A DNA stretch of 64,000 bases from assembly GCA_020447005.1 (NCBI GenBank), contig JAGRDO010000014.1, positions 15,317 through 79,316 on the forward strand, given 5' to 3'. This document shows positions 35,018 to 44,622 of the stretch, one piece after another; positions within the stretch are counted from its first letter, which is position 1; each line of letters starts with the position of its first letter. The position numbers and the translations under genes were made by a program. The notes beneath the pieces are model-generated. The model saw only the letters and a program-made list of their open reading frames with translations. It ran no database searches and was not told the DNA's origin. The stretch comes from Paracoccaceae bacterium (GTDB taxonomy: Bacteria > Pseudomonadota > Alphaproteobacteria > Rhodobacterales > Rhodobacteraceae).

Positions 35018-35692
35018 CTAGCCTTTCGGAGCCAGAAGTTTCAGCGCGGCGCGGATCAGGACCGGCGCGTCGGCGCCGTCCTGCGCGCCTGCCGCCTCGG
35101 CCACGGCGGCGGCGGCTTCGCCCTGACCATAGCCCAGATTGATCAGGGCCGAGAGCGCGTCGGCCGAGGCAGAGGCCGAACCCGACGGGGGTTTCGGCGC
35201 GGGTCGGGGCACGGGTGGCCGCGCGGCTGCGTCTTCCAGCAGCATGTCGGCGGGCGCCTCGACCGTCAGGGCGCCGCCAAGTGCCATGACGGCGGGCGCC
35301 TTGTCCTTCAGCTCATGCACGACGCGCTGGGCCAGTTTCGGGCCGACACCCGGTGCGGCCTTGACGGCGGCGGCATCGCCCAATGCGATGGCGCGGCCCA
35401 CGCCCTCGGGACCGAGCGTGCCGAGAATGGCCATCGAGGCCTTGGCCCCCACGCCCTGAACCGAGGTCAGGAGCCGGTGCCATTCCTTTTCCAGCAGCGT
35501 CGGGAAGCCGAACAGCTGCAACAGGTCCTCGCGCACCAGAAGATCGGTATAAAGGGCCGCCGCCTCGCCGACAGGGGGCAGCGCGGCCGCCGTACGCTGC
35601 GAGACGTGGACGATATAACCCACGCCGCGCACGTCGATCAGCACGTGATCGGCCGCACGGTGCAGGATCACCCCGGCGATACGCCCGATCAT
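35018..35692 (-). CDS. ruvA: Holliday junction protein RuvA
   Basis: A 224-residue protein starting MIGRIAGVI. Domain I is an OB fold, domain II carries two helix-hairpin-helix motifs ([35 protein letters not shown]), and domain III at the C-terminus binds RuvB. The linker between II and III is long and Pro/Ala-rich. The ATG at 35692 overlaps the ruvC stop by 4 bp. Confidence 0.96.
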   Translation of the reverse strand: MIGRIAGVILHRAADHVLIDVRGVGYIVHVSQRTAAALPPVGEAAALYTDLLVREDLLQLFGFPTLLEKEWHRLLTSVQGVGAKASMAILGTLGPEGVGRAIALGDAAAVKAAPGVGPKLAQRVVHELKDKAPAVMALGGALTVEAPADMLLEDAAARPPVPRPAPKPPSGSASASADALSALINLGYGQGEAAAAVAEAAGAQDGADAPVLIRAALKLLAPKG

Positions 35693-36192
35693 GCCGCCCC
35701 CCTGATCGCCGCTTGCAGGCGCCCCGCGCTTTGCAAATGGTGGGCGTGGCAAATGGCGATGGCCAGCGCGTCGGCGGCATCGGCCCCGGCCAGGTGCACG
35801 CCGGGAAGCTGGTGGCGGACCATATGGGCGATCTGGGTCTTGTCGGCGTGGCCGACACCGACCACCGCCTTTTTCACCGAATTCGGGGCGTATTCGCCGA
35901 CGGCGATCCCCGCCTGCGCCGGCACGAGCATGGCGATCCCGCGCGCCTGCCCCAGTTTCAGCGTGCCCGCCCCGTCCTTGTTGACAAAGGTCTGTTCGAC
36001 GGCGGCGGCGTCCGGCCCATGGGCCGCCATGACAGCCGTCAAAGCATCGAAAAGCGACAGAAGGCGCGTGCCGAGATCATCGCCCTGCGCGTGAATGATG
36101 CCATTCGCGATATGGCTGAGTCGCGATCCGGCGACCTCGATCACCCCCCAGCCGAGGTTTCTGAGGCCGGGATCGATCCCAATGACACGCAT
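35689..36192 (-). CDS. ruvC: Holliday junction resolvase RuvC
   Basis: A 167-residue RNase H-fold endonuclease that cuts Holliday junctions symmetrically. It starts [16 protein letters not shown] with catalytic D7; the later [10 protein letters not shown] and C-terminal [16 protein letters not shown] segment supply the other acidic ligands. An upstream ATG at 36204 would add MGEQ but has a poorer ribosome-binding site. It is the first gene of the ruvCAB set. Confidence 0.96.
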   Translation of the reverse strand: MRVIGIDPGLRNLGWGVIEVAGSRLSHIANGIIHAQGDDLGTRLLSLFDALTAVMAAHGPDAAAVEQTFVNKDGAGTLKLGQARGIAMLVPAQAGIAVGEYAPNSVKKAVVGVGHADKTQIAHMVRHQLPGVHLAGADAADALAIAICHAHHLQSAGRLQAAIRGAA

Positions 36193-36507
36193 CTGCTCGC
36201 CCATCTGTTGCTTTTTTCACACGACTAGCACGAATAGCGAACATCGCAAAGGGAAATGGCCGGTTGCGGCTGATCACGGGCGCGCGACAATCGCGGCCTG
36301 AAATCGTCGCCGCATGTGCGAAATGCGACCTTTGGAGGGTTTTGAGAAACGGTTTGATAGCAAAGTGTTAGCCGCGGATGAAGCTATGCAGACATTGCAT
36401 GTCAGGTCTGATCCCGGCGCGGTTGCTGCGCCGCAGCGGAAGAACTAGATCGGCCTCGGAAAGCGGAAGGAAGCAATTCGCTCCTTCCTGTCAGAAAGGA
36501 AACAACC
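36193..36507. other. intergenic region between ruvC and the DUF1127 gene
   Basis: 315 bp between divergent genes. It should hold both promoters, but I cannot assign boxes firmly. A perfect 13-bp inverted repeat GACATTGCATGTC is at 36391-36403, and a CGGCGC/GCGCCG hairpin follows within 30 bp. No other gene is visible. Confidence 0.5.
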
Positions 36508-36699
36508 ATGTCTGTCATGACAACCAACCGTCCCGTTTCGTCCCTCTTCGGCGGCATCGCCGGTGGACTTGTTTCGACCGTCGTCGCCTGGAACGAAGCC
36601 CGTTCGACCCGCAACGCCCTGTCGCGTCTTTCGGATCGTGAACTGGACGATATCGGCCTGTGCCGCGGCGACATCGACACCATCGCTTCGCACCTGTGA
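36508..36699 (+). CDS. DUF1127 small protein
   Basis: A 63-residue protein with the DUF1127 core ALSRLSDRELDDIGLCRGDI at the C-terminus (residues about 38-57) and a Gly/Ser/Val-rich N-terminus. In Rhodobacter and other alphaproteobacteria, DUF1127 proteins are stress-induced, arginine-rich, and reported to affect RNA turnover or phosphate and carbon metabolism. GAAAGGAAA precedes the ATG. The gene is followed by two hairpins, the second an intrinsic terminator. Confidence 0.9.
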   Translation: MSVMTTNRPVSSLFGGIAGGLVSTVVAWNEARSTRNALSRLSDRELDDIGLCRGDIDTIASHL

Positions 36700-36713
36700 G
36701 TGCGCTTCAAAGC

Positions 36714-36734
36714 TGGCGTGCAGAAGGCACGCCA
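36714..36734 (+). other. hairpin in the DUF1127 3' region
   Basis: TGGCGTGC-AGAAG-GCACGCCA, an 8-bp perfect stem, 14 nt after the stop and 4 nt before the terminator stem. With the terminator it forms a double stem-loop that could be a processed small RNA. Confidence 0.55.
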
Positions 36735-36738
36735 AGGA

Positions 36739-36775
36739 AAAGGCCGTGACAGGATGCCTCCGTCACGGCCTTTTT
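36739..36775 (+). terminator. Rho-independent terminator of the DUF1127 gene
   Basis: Twelve-bp perfect stem AAAGGCCGTGAC/GTCACGGCCTTT (36739-36750 with 36762-36773) running into TTTTTC. The 11-nt loop contains GCCTCC, complementary to Shine-Dalgarno sequences. Confidence 0.9.
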
Positions 36776-36789
36776 CATTTCCGAAAGGC

Positions 36790-37140
36790 TTAATGGATCA
36801 GCGCGCGCAGCCCGTCTGATACCGCCACGGTCAAAGGGTCGGCCTGCAGCACATAGGCGCCCGCCGCCCCGACAGCCGTGCCGTCGCGAAGGGCGGCAAT
36901 GCGTTCCTGATAAAGATCGGGCCCGATGACGGTATGTACCGTGGCCTTGATGACGACAACCGCCACGAGAACCATGACCAGCGGGGCGAAAAGGCCCAGC
37001 CGCCGCCGCGCAGGCCGCTTCAGCCGGTTGTAATAGGACATGCCGAGCGTACCTTCGGCCTCAAACCCGCCACCGGCCTCATGGATACGCTCGATGCGCC
37101 CGAGCCGACCGTAAAAGCGTTGCATGTTCCGATCGACCAT
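36790..37140 (-). CDS. small single-pass membrane protein, uncharacterised
   Basis: A 116-residue protein with a basic cytoplasmic N-terminus ending KRPARRRLG, one hydrophobic segment (about 46-64: LFAPLVMVLVAVVVIKATV) and a short C-terminal domain outside. The ATG at 37140 is chosen because GGGAG lies 6 nt upstream; the open frame extends further without a start signal. I do not recognise the family. It stands alone between the DUF1127 gene and prmA, sharing the minus strand with prmA. Confidence 0.65.
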   Translation of the reverse strand: MVDRNMQRFYGRLGRIERIHEAGGGFEAEGTLGMSYYNRLKRPARRRLGLFAPLVMVLVAVVVIKATVHTVIGPDLYQERIAALRDGTAVGAAGAYVLQADPLTVAVSDGLRALIH

Positions 37141-37248
37141 GTCGATCTCCCTGATAGAAAATCCCACGTTTCCCCATGCAAGATGAGGGTGTGAAGAAAT
37201 TTTGTCCAAAATAGGGCAGAGGGCAAGGAAGGCCCGGTATGCGGCGCC

Positions 37249-38121
37249 TTATTGCTCACGCCTGAGAACCAATGTCGTCCATTCGCCGATTTCGTCCAGA
37301 CTGACCTTGGCAAAGCCATTTTCGCGATACACGCGCAGGACCTCTTGCGCCTGGGTGTTGAGAATCCCCGAAAGGATCGCATGGCCGCCCGCCGCCAGAT
37401 GCGCCGCCATGTCGGGCGCCAGCGCAATCAGCGGACCCTTGAGGATATTGGCGAATATCAGGTCATAGGGGGCGCGCGCGGCAAGGTCGGGATTGGCAAA
37501 TCCCGCGGCTTCGACACAGTGGATGCGGTCGCCAAGGCTGTTTGCCAGGGCATTCGCACGTGCCACGTCAACCGCTACGGGGTCGATGTCGGACGCGATG
37601 ACGGGATCGGGCCAGATCGACGCCGCCGCCAGCGCCAGAACCGCCGTACCACAGCCGATATCGGCCACGCTGCGGCCGCGGAAACCCGCCCGGTCCAGCC
37701 GGTCGAGCGCCAGAAGGCAGCCTTTCGTGGTGCCGTGATGGCCGGTGCCGAAGGCCATCGCGGCCTCGATCAGCAGCGGCACACAGTTTTCGGGAACCCG
37801 GTCGGCATCGTGGCTGCCATAGACGAAAAACCGCCCGGCCTCGACCGGTTGCAATTCGCGCCGGACATGCGCGACCCAGTCGGTCTCGGGCACTTCCGAG
37901 ACGGCGAAAGGCTTTGCCCCGTAGATCGCCGCCATCAGGGCAAGCTCGATCTCATCCGGTTCCGCCTCGAAATAGATGCCAACCTCATAGCGGCCCGATC
38001 CGTCCTCGATCTCGAAGCAGCCGATGCCGGTCGGTTCGGGCAGGAAGTTTTCCATCGCCTCGGCCAATGCCTCGGCCGGTTCGCGGGATGGCAGGGTCGT
38101 CAGGGCGGAATAGGTCGGCAT
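37249..38121 (-). CDS. prmA: ribosomal protein L11 methyltransferase
   Basis: A 290-residue SAM-dependent methyltransferase modifying lysines and the N-terminus of L11. The N-terminal substrate domain (about 1-100) is followed by the Rossmann fold with motif I VADIGCGTAVLALAA and the PrmA signature FANILKGPLIALAP. AAGGATAACG precedes the ATG at 38121. It lies 76 bp downstream of the MATE transporter and may be co-transcribed. Confidence 0.93.
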   Translation of the reverse strand: MPTYSALTTLPSREPAEALAEAMENFLPEPTGIGCFEIEDGSGRYEVGIYFEAEPDEIELALMAAIYGAKPFAVSEVPETDWVAHVRRELQPVEAGRFFVYGSHDADRVPENCVPLLIEAAMAFGTGHHGTTKGCLLALDRLDRAGFRGRSVADIGCGTAVLALAAASIWPDPVIASDIDPVAVDVARANALANSLGDRIHCVEAAGFANPDLAARAPYDLIFANILKGPLIALAPDMAAHLAAGGHAILSGILNTQAQEVLRVYRENGFAKVSLDEIGEWTTLVLRREQ

Positions 38122-38197
38122 CGTTATCCTTCCCGGGTTGGGGTGCCGCAGGTGGACGCGCTCATACGCCCGCAAAGGGATGGCCGCAACCCTGGCG

Positions 38198-39565
38198 TCA
38201 ATCCGCGCCCTGCCGCCGCAAGGGCGATCCCGGCGCCGGCCGGTTGAGCGAGCGGATGTAAAGCCATGCGAGGAAGGCAGCAGCCCCCCCCGCGATCAGG
38301 TTGGCCAGAAGGTTTGCCCAGATCACCCCCGTCGCGCCGAAAGCGCCGGTCAGGGCCACGCCAAGGGGGAACATCAAAATACCGTCGCGGAACCAGTTGG
38401 CGCCGGTTGACCAGACCGGGCGGCCAAGGTTGTTGAACGTCGCATTCGCGACGAAGAGCGCCCCGGTAAAGACGAAGCCGCCCGCTGCATAATGGGTGAA
38501 GCTCCGCACGACCTCTGCCCCTTCGGCGGAAAGGCCGAAGGACCGGACGACAAAGTCGCTGGCCGCGATCATCAGGACCCATGTCACCGCCGTGTAGGCG
38601 GCGCAGAAGATCAGCGCGGACCAGAAGGCCCCCGCCACGCGGTCCGGCCGGCGCGCGCCGTAATTCTGCCCGATGATCCCGCCGATGGCGCCCGACAGCG
38701 CGAAAATCCCGCCGAAGGCGACAATGGTCATCCGCATCACCACACCCCAGCCGGCAACGGCGCTTTCGCCGTGGCTGGCGATTTCGCGCGTCAGGATCCA
38801 GTTGCCGAAGGGGGTGGAAATCTGGGTGGCGATGGCGGGAAGGGCGATGGCCAGAAAGGGCCGCGTGAACATCCGGATATCGGCAAGCGCCGGGCGCGCG
38901 AGCAGGTCATGCTTGCGGATCGCGAACCAGAGACCCAGAGCGCACATCGCCCCCCGGGCGATCACGATCGAAATCGCGGCGCCGGTGACGTCCCAGCCCA
39001 GCCACACGATGAAGAGCGGGTCGAGGATGACCGCGACGCCGCCGGCGATCATCGTGACCAGCATCGACCGCCACGCATCCCCGACCGCGCGCAGCAACGC
39101 CGAACATGCGATGCCGACGGCGATGACCGGCATCGAGGGCAATGTGATCGAAAGGAAGTGCTCGGCGAAATCGAGCACCGCACCTTCGGCGCCGGACGCC
39201 GACAGAACCTGCGTCCGGAAAATCCAGATCAGGGCCGACACCGCCGTTTGCGCCACGACCATGACCATCAGCCCGGTGGTCGCGATGCGCCTTGCGCGCG
39301 CGGGATCGCCCATGCCGATCGTGCGCGACACCAGCGCCACGGCACCGATCATCATTCCGATGGCGGCCGACATGACGGCAAACTGGATCGTGCCCGCAAT
39401 GCCGACGGCGGCGATCATCGCCTCGACCCGAAGCTGAGAGATCCACCAGAGCGCCAGAAAATCGACGAGGAAGGTGAACGAAAGACCCAGCGCACCGGAA
39501 AGCGACATCGTCACGACATGCCGCATCAGGCTGCCGGTGACGAATTTCCCCTGCGCCGGTTTCAT
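38198..39565 (-). CDS. MATE family efflux transporter
   Basis: A 455-residue inner-membrane protein with twelve predicted TM helices in two MatE halves (residues about 15-200 and 240-430). Family members export cationic drugs, dyes or metabolites in exchange for sodium or protons; the substrate is not predictable. Its ATG overlaps the MFS stop by 4 bp, so the two transporters are made from one transcript. Confidence 0.9.
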   Translation of the reverse strand: MKPAQGKFVTGSLMRHVVTMSLSGALGLSFTFLVDFLALWWISQLRVEAMIAAVGIAGTIQFAVMSAAIGMMIGAVALVSRTIGMGDPARARRIATTGLMVMVVAQTAVSALIWIFRTQVLSASGAEGAVLDFAEHFLSITLPSMPVIAVGIACSALLRAVGDAWRSMLVTMIAGGVAVILDPLFIVWLGWDVTGAAISIVIARGAMCALGLWFAIRKHDLLARPALADIRMFTRPFLAIALPAIATQISTPFGNWILTREIASHGESAVAGWGVVMRMTIVAFGGIFALSGAIGGIIGQNYGARRPDRVAGAFWSALIFCAAYTAVTWVLMIAASDFVVRSFGLSAEGAEVVRSFTHYAAGGFVFTGALFVANATFNNLGRPVWSTGANWFRDGILMFPLGVALTGAFGATGVIWANLLANLIAGGAAAFLAWLYIRSLNRPAPGSPLRRQGAD

Positions 39566-40851
39566 TCCGCCGCCTGCATCCGGCCCCGCGCGAACACGGT
39601 TTCATGTCCGGGTTCGGGGTGACGCGGGATCATCAGCGCCAGAAGTAGCGATACCCCCGCCATCCCGGCCGCAAGGGCGAAGACGGCGCCCGGCGATGTC
39701 ACCCAGAGATAGCCGAGAAGGGCAGGAAGAAACACGGCCGCGATATGGTTGATGGTGAAGGCCACGGCAGCCGTGGGCGCGATGTCGCCGGGGCTTGCGA
39801 TCTTCTGGAAATAGGTCTTCAGCGCGAAGGCGAGCGAGAAGAAAAGGTGGTCGATCACATAGAGCGCGGCGGCCACAAGCACGCCCCAGCCGAACCAGTA
39901 GATGCCGCCATAGGCCAGAAAGACGCAAAGCAGCCCGGCATGTTCGAAGATCAGCGCATTGCGTTCGCCGAACCGGCCGACAGCCCGGCCCAAGAAGGGG
40001 GCAAAGACCATGTTGGCCAGAAAGTTGATCAGGAACAGCGCCGTGACCTCATGCACCTGAAACCCGAAGCGTTCGACCATCATGAAGGCGGCGAAGACGA
40101 CGAAGATCTGCCGCCGCGCGCCGGCCATGAACTGCAACAGGTAGTAAAGCCAGTAGCGGCGGCGCAGGACGAAGGTCTTCAGCTGCGGTTCGGGGGCTTC
40201 GAACTGCGGATAGGCAAACATCGCGAAAACCGCGATGGCCAGCGTCAGCCCGCCCGAGACGCCATAGACGATGCCATAGCTGAGGTTCAGCGTCTTCCAT
40301 GTCAGCATGATCAGGCCGTAAGCCACCAGGGATGCACCCGATCCGATGGCGACGATCCAGCCTAGGGTCTGCGGGGCATGCTTCTTGTCGATCCACTGAA
40401 GTTGCAGCGACTGGTTCACGGTTTCGAAATAGTGAAACCCGATCGAGGACAGAAGCGTGACCATGAGGATGCCGCCCAGCGACGGAAACATGGCGGTCAC
40501 GGCGGTTGCCGCGCCCAGAAGCGCCAGCGCCACCAGCGCCAGAACCTGTTCGCGCATGGCCCAGAGAAGCACGATCACTCCGATCGCCAGAAAACCGGGG
40601 ATCTCGCGCACGGTATGCAGCCAGCCGATCTCGACCCCGGTGAAACCGGCGGCCTCCTTGACGAAGTTGTTGAGAAGCGCCGACCAGGTCGAAAAGGCGA
40701 TGGGCATGGCGGCGGCCATCAGGAACAGAAGAAAGGCCGGCTGACGCCAGCGGGGCAGGTGGGCCGCCTCTTTCAGGGTGATGGTGTGCGCGCCGAACAT
40801 GCCGACCACATACGCGCAATTGCGGACCTTGGCGAGGGGGGCAGACAGCAT
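39562..40851 (-). CDS. MFS transporter
   Basis: A 429-residue membrane protein with about twelve TM helices and an MFS-type layout, including a cytoplasmic loop of about 25 residues between the halves (PQFEAPEPQLKTFVLRRRYW). The substrate is unknown. The start is uncertain; a downstream ATG at 40800 removes 17 residues. It is the first gene of the MFS-MATE(-prmA) unit and diverges from the glutamine-synthetase-like gene. Confidence 0.85.
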   Translation of the reverse strand: MLSAPLAKVRNCAYVVGMFGAHTITLKEAAHLPRWRQPAFLLFLMAAAMPIAFSTWSALLNNFVKEAAGFTGVEIGWLHTVREIPGFLAIGVIVLLWAMREQVLALVALALLGAATAVTAMFPSLGGILMVTLLSSIGFHYFETVNQSLQLQWIDKKHAPQTLGWIVAIGSGASLVAYGLIMLTWKTLNLSYGIVYGVSGGLTLAIAVFAMFAYPQFEAPEPQLKTFVLRRRYWLYYLLQFMAGARRQIFVVFAAFMMVERFGFQVHEVTALFLINFLANMVFAPFLGRAVGRFGERNALIFEHAGLLCVFLAYGGIYWFGWGVLVAAALYVIDHLFFSLAFALKTYFQKIASPGDIAPTAAVAFTINHIAAVFLPALLGYLWVTSPGAVFALAAGMAGVSLLLALMIPRHPEPGHETVFARGRMQAAE

Positions 40852-40946
40852 TATCGGCAGGCGATGACATGAAGGCTTGTCCCCCGTCGCACTGCGCCGC
40901 TAGGATTTGATCAAAAGCGACAGCGCCCCGGGGGAGGGAAGCAATC

Positions 40947-42317
40947 ATGAAAAGTGTTTTCGCGGCCGGGGCCGAGCTTGCGGCCTATCTGAAAGACCAT
41001 CCCGAAACCGAATGGCTGGACGCGCTGATGATCGACCTTTGCGGCAACGCGTTCGGCAAGCGGCTGCCCGTTTCGCAGGCGGGTTCCGTCTTTGGCCACG
41101 GCACGCCGGTCTGCGCGGCGATGCAGCTTGTCGATGTGATCGGCAATACCGCCGATCCGATGGGGCGCGGTTTTTCGGACGGCGACCCGGACGGGCTGGC
41201 GCGCGCCCTGCCGGGACGGATCGCGCCTGTGCCGTGGTCCGGGGGGAAGGGGGCGCAGGTGCTGTGCGAAATGACCGGTGCCGCGGATAGCGAACCTTTC
41301 TGGTACGAACCGCGCAATGTCCTGCGCGGGGTTCTGGGCCGGTTTCAGGGCCTTGGGTTGCGCCCGGTGGCGGCATTGGAGCTTGAATTCTACCTGATCG
41401 ATCCGGCGCGGGCCGATGGCGGCGCGCCCTTGGCGCCCGCCTCGCCGGCCAACGGACGGCGGGAAAGCCGCGGGCAGGTCCTGTCGCTGGCCAAGCTGGA
41501 CGAATTCGCGCCGGTTCTGGATGCGATCCGCGCCGCCGCGCGGGATCAGGGCCTGCCGGTCACGACGATGATCAGCGAATATGGCGCGGGCCAGTTCGAG
41601 ATCAACCTGCTCCACCGGGACGACATCCTTGCGGCCGCCGACGATGCGGCCCTGTTGCGCCGCGTGGTGCAGGGGGCCGCGCGGGCGGCAGGGCTGGATG
41701 CGACATTCATGTCAAAACCCTTCGCGGGCGCCTCTGGCAACGGGTTGCACATCCACCTGTCGCTGCTGGATGCGACGGGCGCCAATGTTCTGGCCGCGGG
41801 TCATCCCGATGGCGACCGGATGCTGGGCCATGCGGTGGCCGGGCTGCAGGCGACAATGCATGAGGCGATGGCGATCTTTGCGCCGAACCTGAATGTCTAT
41901 CGCCGGTTCGAACCCGATGCCTTCACGCCCGTCACGCGGGACTGGGGTGTCAACAACCGGTCGGTGGCGTTCCGCGTGCCCGCCAGCCCCGACGGCGCCT
42001 CGCGCCGGATCGAACACCGGGTGGCGGGGGCGGAGGCCAACCCCTATCTGGTGACAGCGGCGGTTCTGGCGGGGGTTCTCTACGGGATCGAGAACCGGCT
42101 TTGCGCGACCGAACCGCATGGTGGAAATGCCGGGTCGGAACTGGCCACGGACCTGCCCCTGACGATGTGGCGTGCGCTCGACGCGATGCGTGGCGCGACG
42201 CTTCTGCCCGCCTATCTTGGCGCGGATTACCTGAAGATCTATGCCGAGGTGAAGGAGGCTGAATTTCAGGCGTTCATGTCCGAAATCTCGGCCCGGGAAT
42301 ACGAATGGTACCTGTAA
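40947..42317 (+). CDS. glutamine synthetase family protein
   Basis: A 456-residue ligase. The catalytic domain has ALELEFYLI (acidic metal ligand), the ammonium/glutamate segment GQFEINLLHRDD, KPFAGASGNGLHIHLSL (ATP-binding GxGxHxHxS), and NNRSVAFRVP followed by EHRVAGAEANPYL. It resembles gamma-glutamylputrescine synthetase and related amine-glutamate ligases more than GlnA, and lacks the adenylylation tyrosine loop as far as I can see. GGGAGGGAAG lies upstream of the ATG. The specific amine is unknown. Confidence 0.82.
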   Translation: MKSVFAAGAELAAYLKDHPETEWLDALMIDLCGNAFGKRLPVSQAGSVFGHGTPVCAAMQLVDVIGNTADPMGRGFSDGDPDGLARALPGRIAPVPWSGGKGAQVLCEMTGAADSEPFWYEPRNVLRGVLGRFQGLGLRPVAALELEFYLIDPARADGGAPLAPASPANGRRESRGQVLSLAKLDEFAPVLDAIRAAARDQGLPVTTMISEYGAGQFEINLLHRDDILAAADDAALLRRVVQGAARAAGLDATFMSKPFAGASGNGLHIHLSLLDATGANVLAAGHPDGDRMLGHAVAGLQATMHEAMAIFAPNLNVYRRFEPDAFTPVTRDWGVNNRSVAFRVPASPDGASRRIEHRVAGAEANPYLVTAAVLAGVLYGIENRLCATEPHGGNAGSELATDLPLTMWRALDAMRGATLLPAYLGADYLKIYAEVKEAEFQAFMSEISAREYEWYL

Positions 42318-42339
42318 CCCGCGCCCCGGCTGCGCCCGG

Positions 42340-44535
42340 TCAGTAAAAGCTTTGCGGGTCGATATCGATGGCAAGACGCAGGTTCGCGGGCAGGCGGATC
42401 TGCGCGACCCATTCGGCCAGCGCGGGTTGCAACGCCACGCCCTTGGCGGCCTTGACAAGAAGCCGGACCCGGTGACGGCCCCTGATCCGGGCGACGGGGG
42501 CCGGGGCAGGGCCGAAGACCTGCGCGCCGATCTTGCGAAGCGGAGCATCGCGGCGGGCAAGCTCGCCGCCGATATCGAAGACGGTTTGCGCATCGGGTGC
42601 CGACAGGATGATCCCGGCAAGCCGGCCGAAGGGCGGCATGCCCGCCGCCTCGCGTTCGGCGGCTTCCGCGCGCCAGAACGCATCCTCGTCCCCCGAGACG
42701 ATCGCCCGGATCACCGGATGGTCGGGCTGATGGCTTTGCAGCATCGCCACGCCCGGCCTGTCGCTGCGCCCCGCCCGGCCCGAGACCTGCCGCATCAGTT
42801 GAAAGGTGCGTTCCGCCGCGCGCAGGTCAGAGCCCTGCAACCCGAGATCGGCGTCGATAACCCCGACAAGCGTCAGCAGCGGAAAGTTGTGCCCCTTGGC
42901 CACAAGCTGGGTGCCGATGATGATATCCGCCCCGCCCTCGGCGATCGCGCGGATCGCGTCCTTCAGCGCGCGGGCCGAGCTGAAAAGGTCCGACGAAAGC
43001 ACCGCCACGCGCGCCTCGGGAAAGCGGGCGGCAACCTCTTCGGCCAGCCTTTCGACACCGGGGCCGACCGGGGCCAGACGGTTCTCGGCCCGGCACGAGG
43101 GGCAGGCCGCCGGCATTGGTTTCGTCTCGCCGCATTGGTGGCAGACAAGGCGTTTGAGAAAACGGTGCTCGACCATCCGCGCGTCGCAGTGATCGCAGCC
43201 GATCTGATGCCCGCAGGCCCGGCAGATCGTGACGGGCGCATAGCCCCGCCGGTTGAGAAACAAGAGCGCCTGTTCGCCCGCCGCGATCCGCGCCGAAACC
43301 GCGCGGGCCAGCGTCGGGCTGATCCAGCGGTTCTGCTCCAGCGCCTCGTTCCGCATGTCGATGACCGAAAGCTCCGGCATTTCGGCCACGCCAAAGCGCG
43401 AGGTAAGGTCGATCCGCGCGTATTTGCCCGCCTCGGCATTGCTCCAGCTTTCAAGGCTTGGCGTCGCCGACGCGAGCACCACCTGCGCATCGGCCAGCGA
43501 GGCGCGCAGCACCGCCATGTCGCGCGCGTTGTAAAGCACGCCGTCTTCCTGCTTGTAGGAGGTGTCATGTTCCTCATCGACAACGACAAGACCGAGATCG
43601 CGGAAGGGCAGGAACAAGGCCGATCGCGCGCCGACCACGAGCGAGACCCCGCCCTCGCCCGCCATGCGCCAAAGCCGGCGGCGTTCGGTTTGCGTCACGC
43701 CCGAATGCCATTCGCCCGGCATTGCGCCAAAGCGATCCTCGACCCGGGTCAGGAATTCCGCTGTCAGCGCAATCTCGGGCAGGAGAACCAGCGCCTGCCT
43801 GCCCTGACGCAGGCATTCGGCCACTGCCTCGAGGTAAACCTCGGTCTTGCCCGAACCGGTGACGCCCTTCAGCAGGGTCGTGCCATAACGCTGTGCCGCG
43901 ATGCCGCCGCGCAACTGCCCGGCCGCCCGCGCCTGATCCTCGGCCAGGGGCTTGCCGGGCAGATCGGGGTCGAGCGCGGGATAGGGCAGATCGCGGGCGG
44001 CTTCCTCCTCGGCCACGACGCCAAGCTTGACCAGACCCTTGACGACGCTGCTGGAAACCCCGGCCAGCCCGGCCAGTTCGCCCAGGGTGAAGGCGGCACC
44101 GCCGTATTCATCGAGAATATCGAGCACCCGGGCACGGGCGTCGGTCATCCGGTCAGGCTCGGCCCAGCCCTTGCGGTAGACGCGCCGGGGGCCGGGCGGA
44201 TCGGCAAGGCCGGGCGCGCGGGTTGCAAGGCGCAGCATCGCGGGCATCGGCGTCAGCGTGTATTCGGCGGCGCGGGTCAGGAAGGCGCGCATCGCATCGC
44301 CCATCGGGGCCGCATCGAGAACGCGGGTCACGGGCCGAACCTTGGCAAGGTCAAATCCGCCCTCGCCGGCGCCCCACACCACACCCAGTACCCGGCGCGG
44401 GCCAAGCGGAACCTCGACAAAGGCGCCAAGAAAGCAGCCGCCTTCGGGCGCGCGGTAGTCCAGCGCCCGGCCAAGGGGTTCGGTCGTCAGGACCGAGATC
44501 AGCGCGTTCGCGTCGAAAAAGCCCGCCTCTGTCAC
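42340..44535 (-). CDS. priA: primosomal protein N' (PriA helicase)
   Basis: A 731-residue 3'-to-5' helicase that restarts collapsed replication forks. The N-terminal 3'-binding domain (about 1-105) leads to a helicase with Walker A GVTGSGKT (224-231) and VDEEHDTSYKQ, then a zinc-binding insertion with eight cysteines (CRACG, CDHC, CHQC, CPSC) and a C-terminal domain. The length equals the family norm. It ends 23 bp from the glutamine-synthetase-like gene, convergent. Confidence 0.96.
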   Translation of the reverse strand: MTEAGFFDANALISVLTTEPLGRALDYRAPEGGCFLGAFVEVPLGPRRVLGVVWGAGEGGFDLAKVRPVTRVLDAAPMGDAMRAFLTRAAEYTLTPMPAMLRLATRAPGLADPPGPRRVYRKGWAEPDRMTDARARVLDILDEYGGAAFTLGELAGLAGVSSSVVKGLVKLGVVAEEEAARDLPYPALDPDLPGKPLAEDQARAAGQLRGGIAAQRYGTTLLKGVTGSGKTEVYLEAVAECLRQGRQALVLLPEIALTAEFLTRVEDRFGAMPGEWHSGVTQTERRRLWRMAGEGGVSLVVGARSALFLPFRDLGLVVVDEEHDTSYKQEDGVLYNARDMAVLRASLADAQVVLASATPSLESWSNAEAGKYARIDLTSRFGVAEMPELSVIDMRNEALEQNRWISPTLARAVSARIAAGEQALLFLNRRGYAPVTICRACGHQIGCDHCDARMVEHRFLKRLVCHQCGETKPMPAACPSCRAENRLAPVGPGVERLAEEVAARFPEARVAVLSSDLFSSARALKDAIRAIAEGGADIIIGTQLVAKGHNFPLLTLVGVIDADLGLQGSDLRAAERTFQLMRQVSGRAGRSDRPGVAMLQSHQPDHPVIRAIVSGDEDAFWRAEAAEREAAGMPPFGRLAGIILSAPDAQTVFDIGGELARRDAPLRKIGAQVFGPAPAPVARIRGRHRVRLLVKAAKGVALQPALAEWVAQIRLPANLRLAIDIDPQSFY

Positions 44536-44622
44536 CCGCGCCCCCCGATCACGGGTTCCTGCCGCCCGATGTTTGCGCTAAAGAGGCGCCGAAACGAAGC
44601 CGCCATCTGAGGGAGTGCTGCC

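Noticed and set aside
42352..44610. 752-residue plus-strand frame antisense to priA
   Set aside because: PriA motifs are complete on the minus strand; the antisense frame is a compositional artefact.
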